Assembly (NCBI RefSeq): GCF_000235425.2 | Contig: NZ_KI912266.1 | Location: forward strand, 7,184,720-7,248,719 | Direction of reading: 5' to 3' | DNA from: Pseudofrankia saprophytica | GTDB taxonomy: Bacteria > Actinomycetota > Actinomycetes > Frankiales > Frankiaceae | DNA: 64,000 nt | Shown: piece after piece, positions 32,297 through 40,078 of the stretch | How the letters are laid out: each line of letters opens with the position of its first letter | Numbering within the stretch: position 1 is the stretch's first letter | The notes under the pieces: generated by a model | Seen by the model: only the letters and a program-made list of their open reading frames with translations | Database searches by the model: none | What the model was told of the DNA's origin: nothing | Made by a program: the position numbers and the translations under genes

Positions 32297-33830
32297 GGTC
32301 GCGGCCCTCCCAGTAGGGCGCGCGCAGCTTGAACTTCTGCAGCTTCCCGGTCGCCGTGCGCTCGAGCGCGCCGCGCAGCTCGACGGAGGTGGGGCACTTG
32401 TAGTGCGCCATCCGGTCCCGGCAGAACGCGATCAGCTCGGCGGGAGTGAGCTCGGCCCCCGGTCGCAGCACGACCAGGGCCTTCACGGTCTCGCCCCACT
32501 TCTCGTCCGGTACGCCGATCACGGCGGCCTCGGCTACCGCCGGGTGCTCATACAGGCAGTCCTCGACCTCGATCGACGACACGTTCTCGCCGCCGGTGAT
32601 GATGACGTCCTTCTTGCGGTCCGTGATCGACAGCAGCCGGCCGTCGAAGCGGCCGCCGTCGCCGGTGTGGAACCAGCCGTCGTCGATCGCGGCAGCGGTC
32701 TGCTCCGGCTGGCGCCAGTAGCCCTCGAAGACATGGTTGGACCGGGCGAGCACCTCGCCCGCGGCGTCGATCCGCAGCCGCACCCCCAGCGCCGGGGCGC
32801 CGGCCTGCGACAGCAGCTTCGCCCGCTCGTCGGTGGGCAGGTACTCCCAGCCGGGACGGGCCCGGTTGATGGTGAGCAGCGGCGAGGCCTCCGTGAGGCC
32901 GTAGATCTGGATGAACTCCCAGCCGAGGAGCTCCTCGACCCGGGCGATGACCGCGCTGGGCGGCGGCGCGCCGGCGACGACCATGCGCACCTTGTCGCGG
33001 CCCGGGACCGGCAGGCCGGCCGCCACCCGCGCCGCCGCGGCATCGAGGATCGAGGCGACGACGGCGGGCGCGCCGCACAGCAGCGTCACGCCCTCCTGCT
33101 CGACCCGGGAGAGGATGTCCTCGCCGTCGATCTTGCGGATCACGATGTGCGCCCCGCCCATGCCCGTCACCGCGTAGGGCATGCCCCAGCCGTTGACGTG
33201 GAACATCGGCAGCGTGTGCAGGATGACGTCCCGGTCGGTCACCGTCGTGTGCCAGCCGAACGACGTGGCGTTCAGCCAGCAGCTCCGGTGGGTCAGCTGG
33301 ACGCCCTTGGGACGCGCCGTCGTGCCCGACGTGTAGTTGATCGTGCAGATCGCGTCCTCGTCGGGCTCCCAGGGCGCCGGTACCGCTCCCGGCGGCGCCG
33401 GGGCGAACAGCTCGGAGTCGGCCACCCCGTCCAGGACGATCCGTTCCTTCGCCGTCACGCCGGACAGCACCTCGTCGAGCTCCGGGTCGACGAGCAGGAG
33501 CGACGTCCCCGAGTGCTCGACGATGTAGGAGATCTCGTCCGCCGTCAGCCGGTAGTTGATCGGCACCAGCGTCCGGCCGAACCCGCTCACCCCGAAGAAG
33601 CTGATCAAAAAGCGCGCGCTGTTCGGGGACACGATCCCGACCCGCCCGCCGGCGGGGATCCGCAGCCGGTCCAGCGCCAGCGCCATCCCACGGGCGCGCG
33701 CCGCGACCTGCCGGTAGGTGAGCCGCCCGAGCGACCCCGGCCGGCCCGGCTCGTCGACCACCGCGAGGCTCTCCGGATAGACCGTCTCGGCCCGATCCAG
33801 GAAGTCGGCGACCGTCAGGGCAACCTTCAT
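32283..33830 (-). CDS. AMP-forming acyl-CoA ligase (FadD-like)
   Basis: 515 residues of the ANL superfamily. NYTSGTTARPKG near residue 165 is the phosphate loop; QIYGLTEASP near 303; HTGDGGRFDGRLLSITDRKKDVIITGGENV near 395; and catalytic Lys in TATGKLQKF near 500. It forms acyl-CoA from a carboxylate, ATP and CoA. AAAGGAGG stands 9 bases before the ATG. It is translationally coupled to the double CoA-transferase, so one enzyme can activate the acid while the other moves CoA to the next acid; that is inference. Motif A copy 6 lies 41 bases upstream. Confidence 0.92.
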   Translation of the reverse strand: MKVALTVADFLDRAETVYPESLAVVDEPGRPGSLGRLTYRQVAARARGMALALDRLRIPAGGRVGIVSPNSARFLISFFGVSGFGRTLVPINYRLTADEISYIVEHSGTSLLLVDPELDEVLSGVTAKERIVLDGVADSELFAPAPPGAVPAPWEPDEDAICTINYTSGTTARPKGVQLTHRSCWLNATSFGWHTTVTDRDVILHTLPMFHVNGWGMPYAVTGMGGAHIVIRKIDGEDILSRVEQEGVTLLCGAPAVVASILDAAAARVAAGLPVPGRDKVRMVVAGAPPPSAVIARVEELLGWEFIQIYGLTEASPLLTINRARPGWEYLPTDERAKLLSQAGAPALGVRLRIDAAGEVLARSNHVFEGYWRQPEQTAAAIDDGWFHTGDGGRFDGRLLSITDRKKDVIITGGENVSSIEVEDCLYEHPAVAEAAVIGVPDEKWGETVKALVVLRPGAELTPAELIAFCRDRMAHYKCPTSVELRGALERTATGKLQKFKLRAPYWEGRDRAVN

Positions 33831-33870
33831 CAGCCAGTCCCTCCTTTGACCGGGTTGAAACTACCGGTTC

Positions 33871-33885
33871 TTCAACTTAGTGTAA
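33871..33885. promoter_or_regulatory. operator-like site, motif A copy 6
   Basis: TTCAACTTAGTGTAA fits TTnnACTnAGTnnAA at all fixed positions, 41 bases upstream of the CoA-ligase ATG. On the minus strand it contains TACACT as a possible -10 hexamer. It is also upstream of the divergent crotonase gene at 34042. Confidence 0.5.
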
Positions 33886-34041
33886 ATATGGGCGGCAACA
33901 GTCCAGGCAGGACAGGCGCGGCCAGCCAGGCGCGGGCCAGACGGGCGCCGGCCCGGACGCAGGTCAGCGGCACCTCGCCCAGACGCGGGCGTGGGAGTTC
34001 AGGTCCAGGGCGGGGTCCATGTCCAGGGTGGAAAGGCGCTG

Positions 34042-34968
34042 ATGATCGACTCGAAGTATCAGTACCTCACGTACGAGTCCCTCGACGAGGGAACGATCGT
34101 ACGGATCATGCTCAACCGGCCGGAGACGCGCAACGCCCAGAGCCGTGGGCTTCTGGTGGAGCTCGGCGAGGCGTTCCTGCGGGCCGAGGCGGACGACACC
34201 GTCCGGGTCGTGATCCTCGGCGGCCACGGCCCGATGTTCTCCACCGGCCACGACATGGGCTCGAAGGAGGGCCGGGCGGACCACACGCCCGGGCCGAACC
34301 AGCACCCGTCGGCGAGGGTCAACGGCGCCACCCGACAGGGCGCCGAGAAGCTGATGCTGCAGGAGTGGCACCACTTCTTCGAGAGCACCCGCCGGTGGCG
34401 CAACCTCCGCAAGATCACGATCGCCGCCGTGCACGGGCAGGTCTACGCCGCCGGCCTCATGCTGATGTGGGCGTGCGACCTCATCGTCGCGGCCGAGGGG
34501 ACGACCTTCGCCGACATGGTCGGGACCCGCCTCGGCATGTGCGGGATGGAGTACTTCGCCCATCCCTGGGAGTTCGGCCCGCGCAAGGCCAAGGAGCTTC
34601 TGCTGACGGGCGACTCGATCGATGCCGACGAGGCCCACCGGCTCGGGATGGTCTCCAAGGTCTTCCCGGCCGACGAGCTGGCCGACAGTGCCGTGGCCTT
34701 CGCGCGGCGCATCGCCAGCCTGCCCACCATGGCGGCGCTCCTGATCAAGGAGTCGGTCAACCAGACCGTCGACAACCAGGGCTTCTACAACGCGCTGAAC
34801 GCCTGCTTCACCCTCCACGAGCTCAACCACGCGCACTGGGCCTGGGTCCACGAGGGCGGGTTCCCCGTCGCCACGCCGGACCAGGACGGCGTCCCCGACT
34901 GGCGGACCAGCCCGCCGGTGCTCCCGGCGCTGCGCGACGCCGTCGCCGCCCCCGGCCCGGTCGGCTGA
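34042..34968 (+). CDS. crotonase-fold (enoyl-CoA hydratase-like) protein, atypical active site
   Basis: 308 residues. The crotonase fold is clear: VRIMLNRPETRNAQSRGLL near residue 18, the oxyanion loop PMFSTGHDMGS near 65, IAAVHGQVYAAGLMLMWACDLIVAAEGTTFAD near 130 and AHRLGMVSKVFPADEL near 200. The two Glu of classical hydratases (in GGGxE and PE-x-x-LG) are replaced by AAGLM and DMVGTRLG, so simple hydration is unlikely. Other crotonase reactions or a structural role are possible. An insert of about 40 residues follows the oxyanion loop. ATG 34042 is chosen for the GGAAAGG upstream; the longer frame is repetitive. Confidence 0.85.
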   Translation: MIDSKYQYLTYESLDEGTIVRIMLNRPETRNAQSRGLLVELGEAFLRAEADDTVRVVILGGHGPMFSTGHDMGSKEGRADHTPGPNQHPSARVNGATRQGAEKLMLQEWHHFFESTRRWRNLRKITIAAVHGQVYAAGLMLMWACDLIVAAEGTTFADMVGTRLGMCGMEYFAHPWEFGPRKAKELLLTGDSIDADEAHRLGMVSKVFPADELADSAVAFARRIASLPTMAALLIKESVNQTVDNQGFYNALNACFTLHELNHAHWAWVHEGGFPVATPDQDGVPDWRTSPPVLPALRDAVAAPGPVG

Positions 34969-34972
34969 CGCG

Positions 34973-35923
34973 ATGGCGAACACGACGTGGACCATGCCAC
35001 CCGAGGTGGATCCGGAAGCGAAGATCAGGTGTAGCGACTTCTCGCGGGTGGCGTCCCTGTCCCCCGTCGGGAGCAGTGGCACGTACCCGGGTTTCCTGCT
35101 GCTCGAGCTGCCTCTGCCGTGGCCGCACGACATCGGCGAGACGCCCGAGGCGGCGGCGATCGCCCCGCTGCTCGGCCCGCTCGGCTACCGGTTGCAGGCC
35201 GTCGTCCCGGCTGACCCGGACGCCCGCCCGGAGGACCGGCGCGTCATCCTGCACGCCCGGCCGGCGGGGGACAGCCTGTTCGCGGGCTACCGCCGGTTCG
35301 AGCGCCCGGTCGGCGCGTCGCTGCCCGGCGCCGTCGCCGACCTGCTCGCGCTCGCCGCCGGCCCGGCGCCGTCGTACCTGGAGACCGACGGGATCGACGT
35401 CCTGGTCTGCGGCCACGGCCGGCGCGACGCCTGCTGCGGACGCCTCGGCGCGGGCCTCGCCACCCGGCTCACGGCCGCCGGGGCGCCCGACGGCGTCAAC
35501 TACTGGCGCACCAGCCACCTCGGCGGCCACCGCTTCGCCTCGACCTTCCTCGTGCTGCCGCAGGGCTCGGCCTGGGCCTACGGCGACGAGGACCTCGTCG
35601 AGACGGTCCTGCGACGCAAGGGCGAGTTCGCCGACGTCGCCGACCACTACCGCGGCTGCTGCGGCCTGAAAGGCCCGCAGACGCAGGCACTCGAGCTCGA
35701 GGTCCTGCGCCAGGTCGGCTGGAGCCTGCTGGACTCCCCCCGCGCCGGCTCGTTCGACGGCTCGCGCGCCGAGCTGTCCTGCGTGTATGACGGCGAGACG
35801 GTCACCTGGTCGGCCGACGTCCAGCCCGGGCGTTCCCTCCCGGCTCCCGACTGCCAGAGCCCGCCCGCATCCGCCACCAAGAGCCAGACCGAATGGGCGG
35901 TCTCGGCGATCAGCCGCGGCTAG
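34973..35923 (+). CDS. thioredoxin-like [2Fe-2S] ferredoxin (sucrase/Apd1-like)
   Basis: 316 residues of the sucrase/ferredoxin-like family. The cluster site is visible as VLVCGHGRRDACCG near residue 143 (Cys pair) and TSHLGGHRFAS near 180 (His-x3-His). In yeast Apd1 the same arrangement holds a [2Fe-2S] cluster with two Cys and two His ligands. It would be a cytoplasmic electron carrier or redox sensor. It begins 5 bases after the crotonase stop, so it belongs to that operon. It could serve the P450 downstream at 37702; that is inference. Repeat R5 lies after the stop. Confidence 0.85.
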   Translation: MANTTWTMPPEVDPEAKIRCSDFSRVASLSPVGSSGTYPGFLLLELPLPWPHDIGETPEAAAIAPLLGPLGYRLQAVVPADPDARPEDRRVILHARPAGDSLFAGYRRFERPVGASLPGAVADLLALAAGPAPSYLETDGIDVLVCGHGRRDACCGRLGAGLATRLTAAGAPDGVNYWRTSHLGGHRFASTFLVLPQGSAWAYGDEDLVETVLRRKGEFADVADHYRGCCGLKGPQTQALELEVLRQVGWSLLDSPRAGSFDGSRAELSCVYDGETVTWSADVQPGRSLPAPDCQSPPASATKSQTEWAVSAISRG

Positions 35924-35929
35924 TGCCCC

Positions 35930-36035
35930 CGGAACAGCCGGACCTACCAGATCGCTTCGCGATCCGGCAGGAACCCCGTCCGGGCGTGCACACAAAGATC
36001 ATTTGCGCACGCCCTTTGGCCTCCAGCACCTGCCC
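35930..36035 (-). repeat. dispersed hairpin repeat, copy R5 (long form, inverted orientation)
   Basis: A hairpin with arms 35943-35955 and 35959-35971 (11 of 13 pairs, TTC loop) is followed by the main hairpin with arms GGGCGTGC (35982-35989) and GCACGCCC (36007-36014), then CTTTGGCCTCCAG. It is the mirror order of R2. It lies between two co-directional genes. Confidence 0.85.
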
Positions 36036-36056
36036 TTTACCTGACGGAGGAACTAC

Positions 36057-37523
36057 ATGACTTTCGCGGGACTGAACGTCGCGAAGCTGCTCATCGACGG
36101 TCAGCTCGTCGACGCGGAGGGCGGCGCCACCTACGAGAACATCAACCCGGCGACCGAACAGTCGATCGGCGTGGCGGCCGACGCCTCCACGGGCGACATC
36201 AACGCGGCCATCGCCGCGGCCCGCAGGGCCTTCGACGAGACCAGCTGGAGCACGGACGTCGCGTTCCGGGTCCGCTGCCTGCGCCAGCTGCACGAGGCGC
36301 TGGCCAAGCACGCGGAGCCGTTCAAGGCGATGATGACGGCCGAGGTCGGCCTGCCCACCAAGATGGTCGGCTCCACCTTCGACATGCCGGTGGAGAACGT
36401 CGGCTGGGTGACCGACCTGCTGGAGAAGTACGAGTTCAGCCAGGACCTCGGGCTCGGCAACATCGAGGGGTTCGGCGCCCACCGCTGGACCGAGCGGGAG
36501 CCCTACGGTGTGGTCGGCGCGATCGTGCCGTGGAACCAGCCGCTCCAGGTGGCCCTGGCGAAGGTGGCGCCGGCGCTGGCCGCCGGGAACACGGTGATCC
36601 TGAAGGGCCCGCCGACGACGCCGTGGTGCGTGAGCGCCCTGGGCAAGCTCGTCGCCGAGTACACGGACATCCCTGCCGGCGTCTTCAACGTCATCACCAG
36701 CTCGGCCAACGACCGCGGCGAGGAGCTGATCACCGACCCGCGCGTCGACCTGATCAGCTTCACCGGCTCGACCGCCGTGGGCCGCCGCATCATGGAACTG
36801 GGCGCCCAGACGGTGAAGAAGTGCTTCCTGGAGCTCGGCGGGAAGTCCCCGAACATCGTCTTCGAGGACGCCGACCTGCGCACCGGGATCGGCATGTCGA
36901 CCTTCATGGTGTGCCTGCACGGCGGCCAGGGCTGCGCCACGCTGTCGCGCCTGCTGCTGCCGCGGTCCATCTTCGAGCAGGGCGTGCAGCTCGCCAGCGC
37001 GATGCTTTCGGCGATGCCGTACGGCGACCCGCTCGACCCGAACAACGTGATGGGCCCGCTGAACAGCGCCCGGCACCGCGACCGCGTCGAGGCCATGGTC
37101 GACCGGGCGATCGCGTCCGGTGCCACGCCGGTCGTCGGTGGCCGCCGCCCGCCGCAGCTGGAGACGGGCTACTACTTCGAGCCGACGCTGTTCGCGGACC
37201 TGCCGGAGGACGCGGAGATCGTCCAGAACGAGGTCTTCGGCCCGGTCCTCGTCATACAGGCGTTCGAGGACGAGGACGACGCGGTCCGGATCGCGAACAA
37301 CACCATCTTCGGCCTCTCCGGCGCCGTCTTCTCCGGCGACCACGAGAAGTCCAAGCGCGTCGCCCGCAAGATCCGGGCCGGCACGATGATCGTCGACGGG
37401 GGCATCTACTACGGCTCGGACGTCCCCTTCGGCGGCTACAAGCAGAGCGGCATCGGCCGCGAGATGGGCACGATCGGCTTCGAGGAGTACCTCCAGGTGA
37501 AGGCGCTGTGCGAGCCGGCGTGA
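36057..37523 (+). CDS. NAD(P)-dependent aldehyde dehydrogenase
   Basis: 488 residues, full ALDH length. PWNQPLQVALAKVAPALAAGNTV (Asn and cofactor loop) near 159, FTGSTAVG near 238, catalytic Glu in FLELGGKSPN near 260, and catalytic Cys in GGQGCATLSR near 294 are all visible, as is EVFGPVLVIQAF near 391. It oxidises an aldehyde to an acid, for instance the product of the alcohol dehydrogenases in this locus. GGAGG lies 6 bases before the ATG. The P450 gene follows after a low-complexity stretch, which may form an alcohol to aldehyde to acid chain. Confidence 0.93.
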   Translation: MTFAGLNVAKLLIDGQLVDAEGGATYENINPATEQSIGVAADASTGDINAAIAAARRAFDETSWSTDVAFRVRCLRQLHEALAKHAEPFKAMMTAEVGLPTKMVGSTFDMPVENVGWVTDLLEKYEFSQDLGLGNIEGFGAHRWTEREPYGVVGAIVPWNQPLQVALAKVAPALAAGNTVILKGPPTTPWCVSALGKLVAEYTDIPAGVFNVITSSANDRGEELITDPRVDLISFTGSTAVGRRIMELGAQTVKKCFLELGGKSPNIVFEDADLRTGIGMSTFMVCLHGGQGCATLSRLLLPRSIFEQGVQLASAMLSAMPYGDPLDPNNVMGPLNSARHRDRVEAMVDRAIASGATPVVGGRRPPQLETGYYFEPTLFADLPEDAEIVQNEVFGPVLVIQAFEDEDDAVRIANNTIFGLSGAVFSGDHEKSKRVARKIRAGTMIVDGGIYYGSDVPFGGYKQSGIGREMGTIGFEEYLQVKALCEPA

Positions 37524-37583
37524 TCGTCACCGGCCGCGAGGCCCGACTCGTGGAACGGGCCGCGCCGGCCGGCGCGGGCGCCG

Positions 37584-37657
37584 CCGCGGCTGCCGCGGCT
37601 GCCGCGGCTGCCGCGGCAAAGAACATCGGGGCACAGAACGTCGGGGCACAGGACGTC
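37584..37657 (+). repeat. 9-bp and 15-bp tandem repeats upstream of the P450 gene
   Basis: CCGCGGCTG occurs three times plus a partial copy (37584-37619), followed directly by two copies of a 15-bp unit GAACRTCGGGGCACA (37621-37650) and a third start. These fill the gap between aldehyde dehydrogenase and P450 genes. Probably slippage. Confidence 0.8.
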
Positions 37658-37701
37658 CCAACAGTGTTATCCGCACGCGTACTTGTTGAGAGGAGCTCCG
37701 C

Positions 37702-38892
37702 GTGACCGCTGCCACGGATATCTACTACGATCCGTACGACTTCGCCATCGACGAGAATCCGTATCCGGTCTGGAAGCGGATGCGCGAAGAGGCGCCGCTC
37801 TACTACAACGAGCGCTACGACTTCTACGCGGTCTCGCGCTACGTCGACGTCGAGGCCCTCTCGGTCGACTGGCAGACGTACACCTCGTCCAAGGGCATCC
37901 TGATGGAGATGGTCAAGGCGGGGATTCCGACCCCGCCCGGCCTGTTCATCGCGGAGGACCCGCCCGAGCACGACATGCACCGGCTGCTCCTGAGCCGAGC
38001 GGTCACCCCGAAGCGGGTGCTCGTCCTGGAGAACCGGATCCGCGAGCTGTGCGCGGAGTACCTCGACCCGCTGGTCGGCAGCAGCCGGTTCGACCTGATG
38101 CAGGACTTCGCCAGCCAGCTGCCGATGCGGGTCATCGGCGCCCTGGTCGGCATCCCCGACGAGTACCTGCTGAACCTGCGCGACCACGTGGAGGAGTCGG
38201 CCCGGCTCAAGGAGGAGAAGCCGCAGGACTCCCAGCGGCTGCCCAGCATCGGGGAGCCGTACGCCCCGTTCCTGGAGTACAAGAAGTCGCACCCGGACGA
38301 CGACTTCCTCACCACGCTGATCCAGGTCCGGTTCAAGGACGTCCTCACCGGTGAGGAGCGCGGTCTCACCGACGCGGAGATCCTCAACTACGTCGGCATG
38401 CTCTACGCCGCCGGCGTCGAGACGACGGCCCGGCTGATCGGCTGGTTCGGCAAGACGCTCGCCGACAACCCGGACCAGCGCGCCCTGGTGGTAGCGGACA
38501 GGTCCCTCGTCAAGAACACGATCGAGGAGACCCTGCGCTACGAGGTGCCGTCGCCCATCCAGGTGCGGGTGACGACCAGGCCGGTCGAGCTGCACGGGCA
38601 GACCGTGGACGCGGGGAAGATCATCACCTTGATGACCGGAGCGGCGAACCGTGACCCGGCCGCCTTCCCGGACCCCGACACCTTCGACATCCGCCGGAAG
38701 ATGGACGCCCACATGACCTTCGGCAAGGGCGTCCACTACTGCTTCGGCGCCGCCCTGGCCCGCATCGAGGGCCGGATCGCGCTGGAAGAGATCCTGGACC
38801 GCTTCCCGAAATGGGATCTCGACCTGTCCGGCGCCGAACTCATTCACACCGCCACGATCCGTGGTTACCACAAACTGCCCGTGGTGCTCTGA
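37702..38892 (+). CDS. cytochrome P450
   Basis: 396 residues, a soluble class I bacterial P450. The I-helix reads AAGVETTARLIGW near residue 235, the K-helix ExxR is EETLR near 277 and the heme-binding loop is FGKGVHYCFGAALAR near 336 with the thiolate Cys. It hydroxylates an inert carbon using O2 and electrons from a ferredoxin. GTG 37702 is supported by GAGAGGAG 6 bases upstream. It is clearly related to the P450 at 50585-51790, with the same YxDPxD...NPYPVW opening. The ferredoxin-like protein upstream and the small protein downstream could be partners. Confidence 0.94.
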   Translation: MTAATDIYYDPYDFAIDENPYPVWKRMREEAPLYYNERYDFYAVSRYVDVEALSVDWQTYTSSKGILMEMVKAGIPTPPGLFIAEDPPEHDMHRLLLSRAVTPKRVLVLENRIRELCAEYLDPLVGSSRFDLMQDFASQLPMRVIGALVGIPDEYLLNLRDHVEESARLKEEKPQDSQRLPSIGEPYAPFLEYKKSHPDDDFLTTLIQVRFKDVLTGEERGLTDAEILNYVGMLYAAGVETTARLIGWFGKTLADNPDQRALVVADRSLVKNTIEETLRYEVPSPIQVRVTTRPVELHGQTVDAGKIITLMTGAANRDPAAFPDPDTFDIRRKMDAHMTFGKGVHYCFGAALARIEGRIALEEILDRFPKWDLDLSGAELIHTATIRGYHKLPVVL

Positions 38893-38964
38893 ACCCCCGA
38901 ATACCCGAATACCCGAACGTCCCCACGCCACGTCACGCGTCCCCACCCCGGACGCGCGAGCCGT

Positions 38965-39020
38965 TCATGATCTGGTGGAATCCTCGGAGCCATAACTCCC
39001 AAAATCCCACCAGATCATGA
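38965..39020 (+). terminator. 17-bp inverted repeat after the P450 gene
   Basis: Arms TCATGATCTGGTGGAAT (38965-38981) and ATCCCACCAGATCATGA (39004-39020) match at 16 of 17 positions around a 22-base loop. It lies 73 bases after the P450 stop. The long loop makes a protein-binding site possible as well. Confidence 0.5.
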
Positions 39021-39128
39021 GACGCGGCGACCCGCCCGCGGTCGACATCCGGCCGCGGGCGGGCGCGTCTGTACCGACCTCCAGATGGTCGTCTTCGTCG
39101 CTCTCGTCCTTGACAAGGAGACACAACG

Positions 39129-39437
39129 TTGCAGATCAAGAGCGGCGCCCGCCTGCGTAGCCAGGTCGATTCCACCGAACTCGTGGTCGTACGTCCGATT
39201 CCCGGGGAGGTCGCGCTGACCTGCGGCGGCCATCCGATGATCGACGTCAAGGCCGAGCCCCAGCCCGGTCTGGCCGTTCTGGACGGTGCTACTGGCGAGA
39301 CCCAGCAGGGCAAGCGCTACATCCTCGCCGACACCGGCCTGGAGATCCTGGTGACGAAGCCGGGCACCAGCGCCCTCGCCATCGGCGCCCAGCCCCTCGT
39401 CCTCAAGGAAGCCCGTCCCCTCCCATCCAGCGACTGA
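39129..39437 (+). CDS. conserved small protein of unknown function
   Basis: 102 residues. The start is TTG at 39129, supported by AAGGAG 8 bases upstream. It opens MQIKSGARLRSQVDSTELVV and has a single Cys in ALTCGGHPMIDV; GKRYILADTGLEILVTKPG suggests a small all-beta fold. No family was recognised. The base composition and codon pattern look native. It follows the P450 gene in the same direction by about 235 bases with a hairpin between. A role as a small redox or binding partner is only a guess from position. Confidence 0.75.
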   Translation: MQIKSGARLRSQVDSTELVVVRPIPGEVALTCGGHPMIDVKAEPQPGLAVLDGATGETQQGKRYILADTGLEILVTKPGTSALAIGAQPLVLKEARPLPSSD

Positions 39438-39532
39438 CCGATCGAGCTCGGTCCACGAAGGAGGCCAACGCCCGAACGAGGCCGCCGCCCGCTCAAGGCC
39501 GCCGTCAGAACGAGATCAGCGTGTGATCGAGG

Positions 39533-40075
39533 TCAGCGCCCGATCCACTTGTCGAAGGCGGGCCGGTCGGTGACGCCGGGTGGGCCGCCCCGCTGGTGGA
39601 TGCGCAGCGTCTGGAGGTAGCCCCACATGGTGTCGGGCTCCACCAGGCCCGCTCGGACCGCGACGTGGAGGAGATGCCAGGTCCGCACGACGCGGATGCC
39701 ATGCCGCGTCGCGAGCCGGACCGCATCGTTGTCGTCGGTGACGAAGTAGCCATCGACCTGGCGGTAGATCATGATGGCCAGCGTCTCGGCCTCGCCGAGA
39801 TGCCGATGTGGGCGGTCGCCGGGGCTCGCGAGTTCTTCGCGGAGACGCCTGGTGTCCTGGAGTTCCGCCGCGTTGGGAAACCAGGGCGACCCGAAGATGC
39901 CCTTGGCGGCCCTCAGCGCAGCGAGTTCGGGCCGCCGCGCGGAGGCGTCGCACTCGGTCGCGACCGTGGCGCACCAACGGCCGTTGCCGTTGGCCAGCCG
40001 CTCCAGCAGGTCCATGCGGCTGAGGATCGCGAAGTTGATCAGAACCGTGGTGTCCGGGAAGAGAAGGACGGTCAC
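39533..40075 (-). CDS. PIN-like domain protein
   Basis: 180 residues. The PIN-like pattern is an N-terminal strand ending in FPDTTVLINFAIL (first Asp, residue 8), HLGEAETLAIMIY (Glu, near 95) and YFVTDDNDAVRLA (Asp pair, near 113), which together make a metal-binding nuclease site. It starts 3 bases after the metallopeptidase/XRE gene, so the two form one operon. PIN nucleases in such pairs usually cut RNA and are held by the partner. Whether this pair acts as toxin-antitoxin, stress or phage defence is not known. Confidence 0.82.
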   Translation of the reverse strand: MTVLLFPDTTVLINFAILSRMDLLERLANGNGRWCATVATECDASARRPELAALRAAKGIFGSPWFPNAAELQDTRRLREELASPGDRPHRHLGEAETLAIMIYRQVDGYFVTDDNDAVRLATRHGIRVVRTWHLLHVAVRAGLVEPDTMWGYLQTLRIHQRGGPPGVTDRPAFDKWIGR

Positions 40076-40078
40076 TCC

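Noticed and set aside
31902-35669. 1255-codon open frame on the plus strand
   Set aside because: It runs antisense to the double CoA-transferase and CoA-ligase genes and out of frame with the crotonase and ferredoxin genes; its composition (Arg, Pro, Gly, Asp) is typical of a GC-rich shadow.
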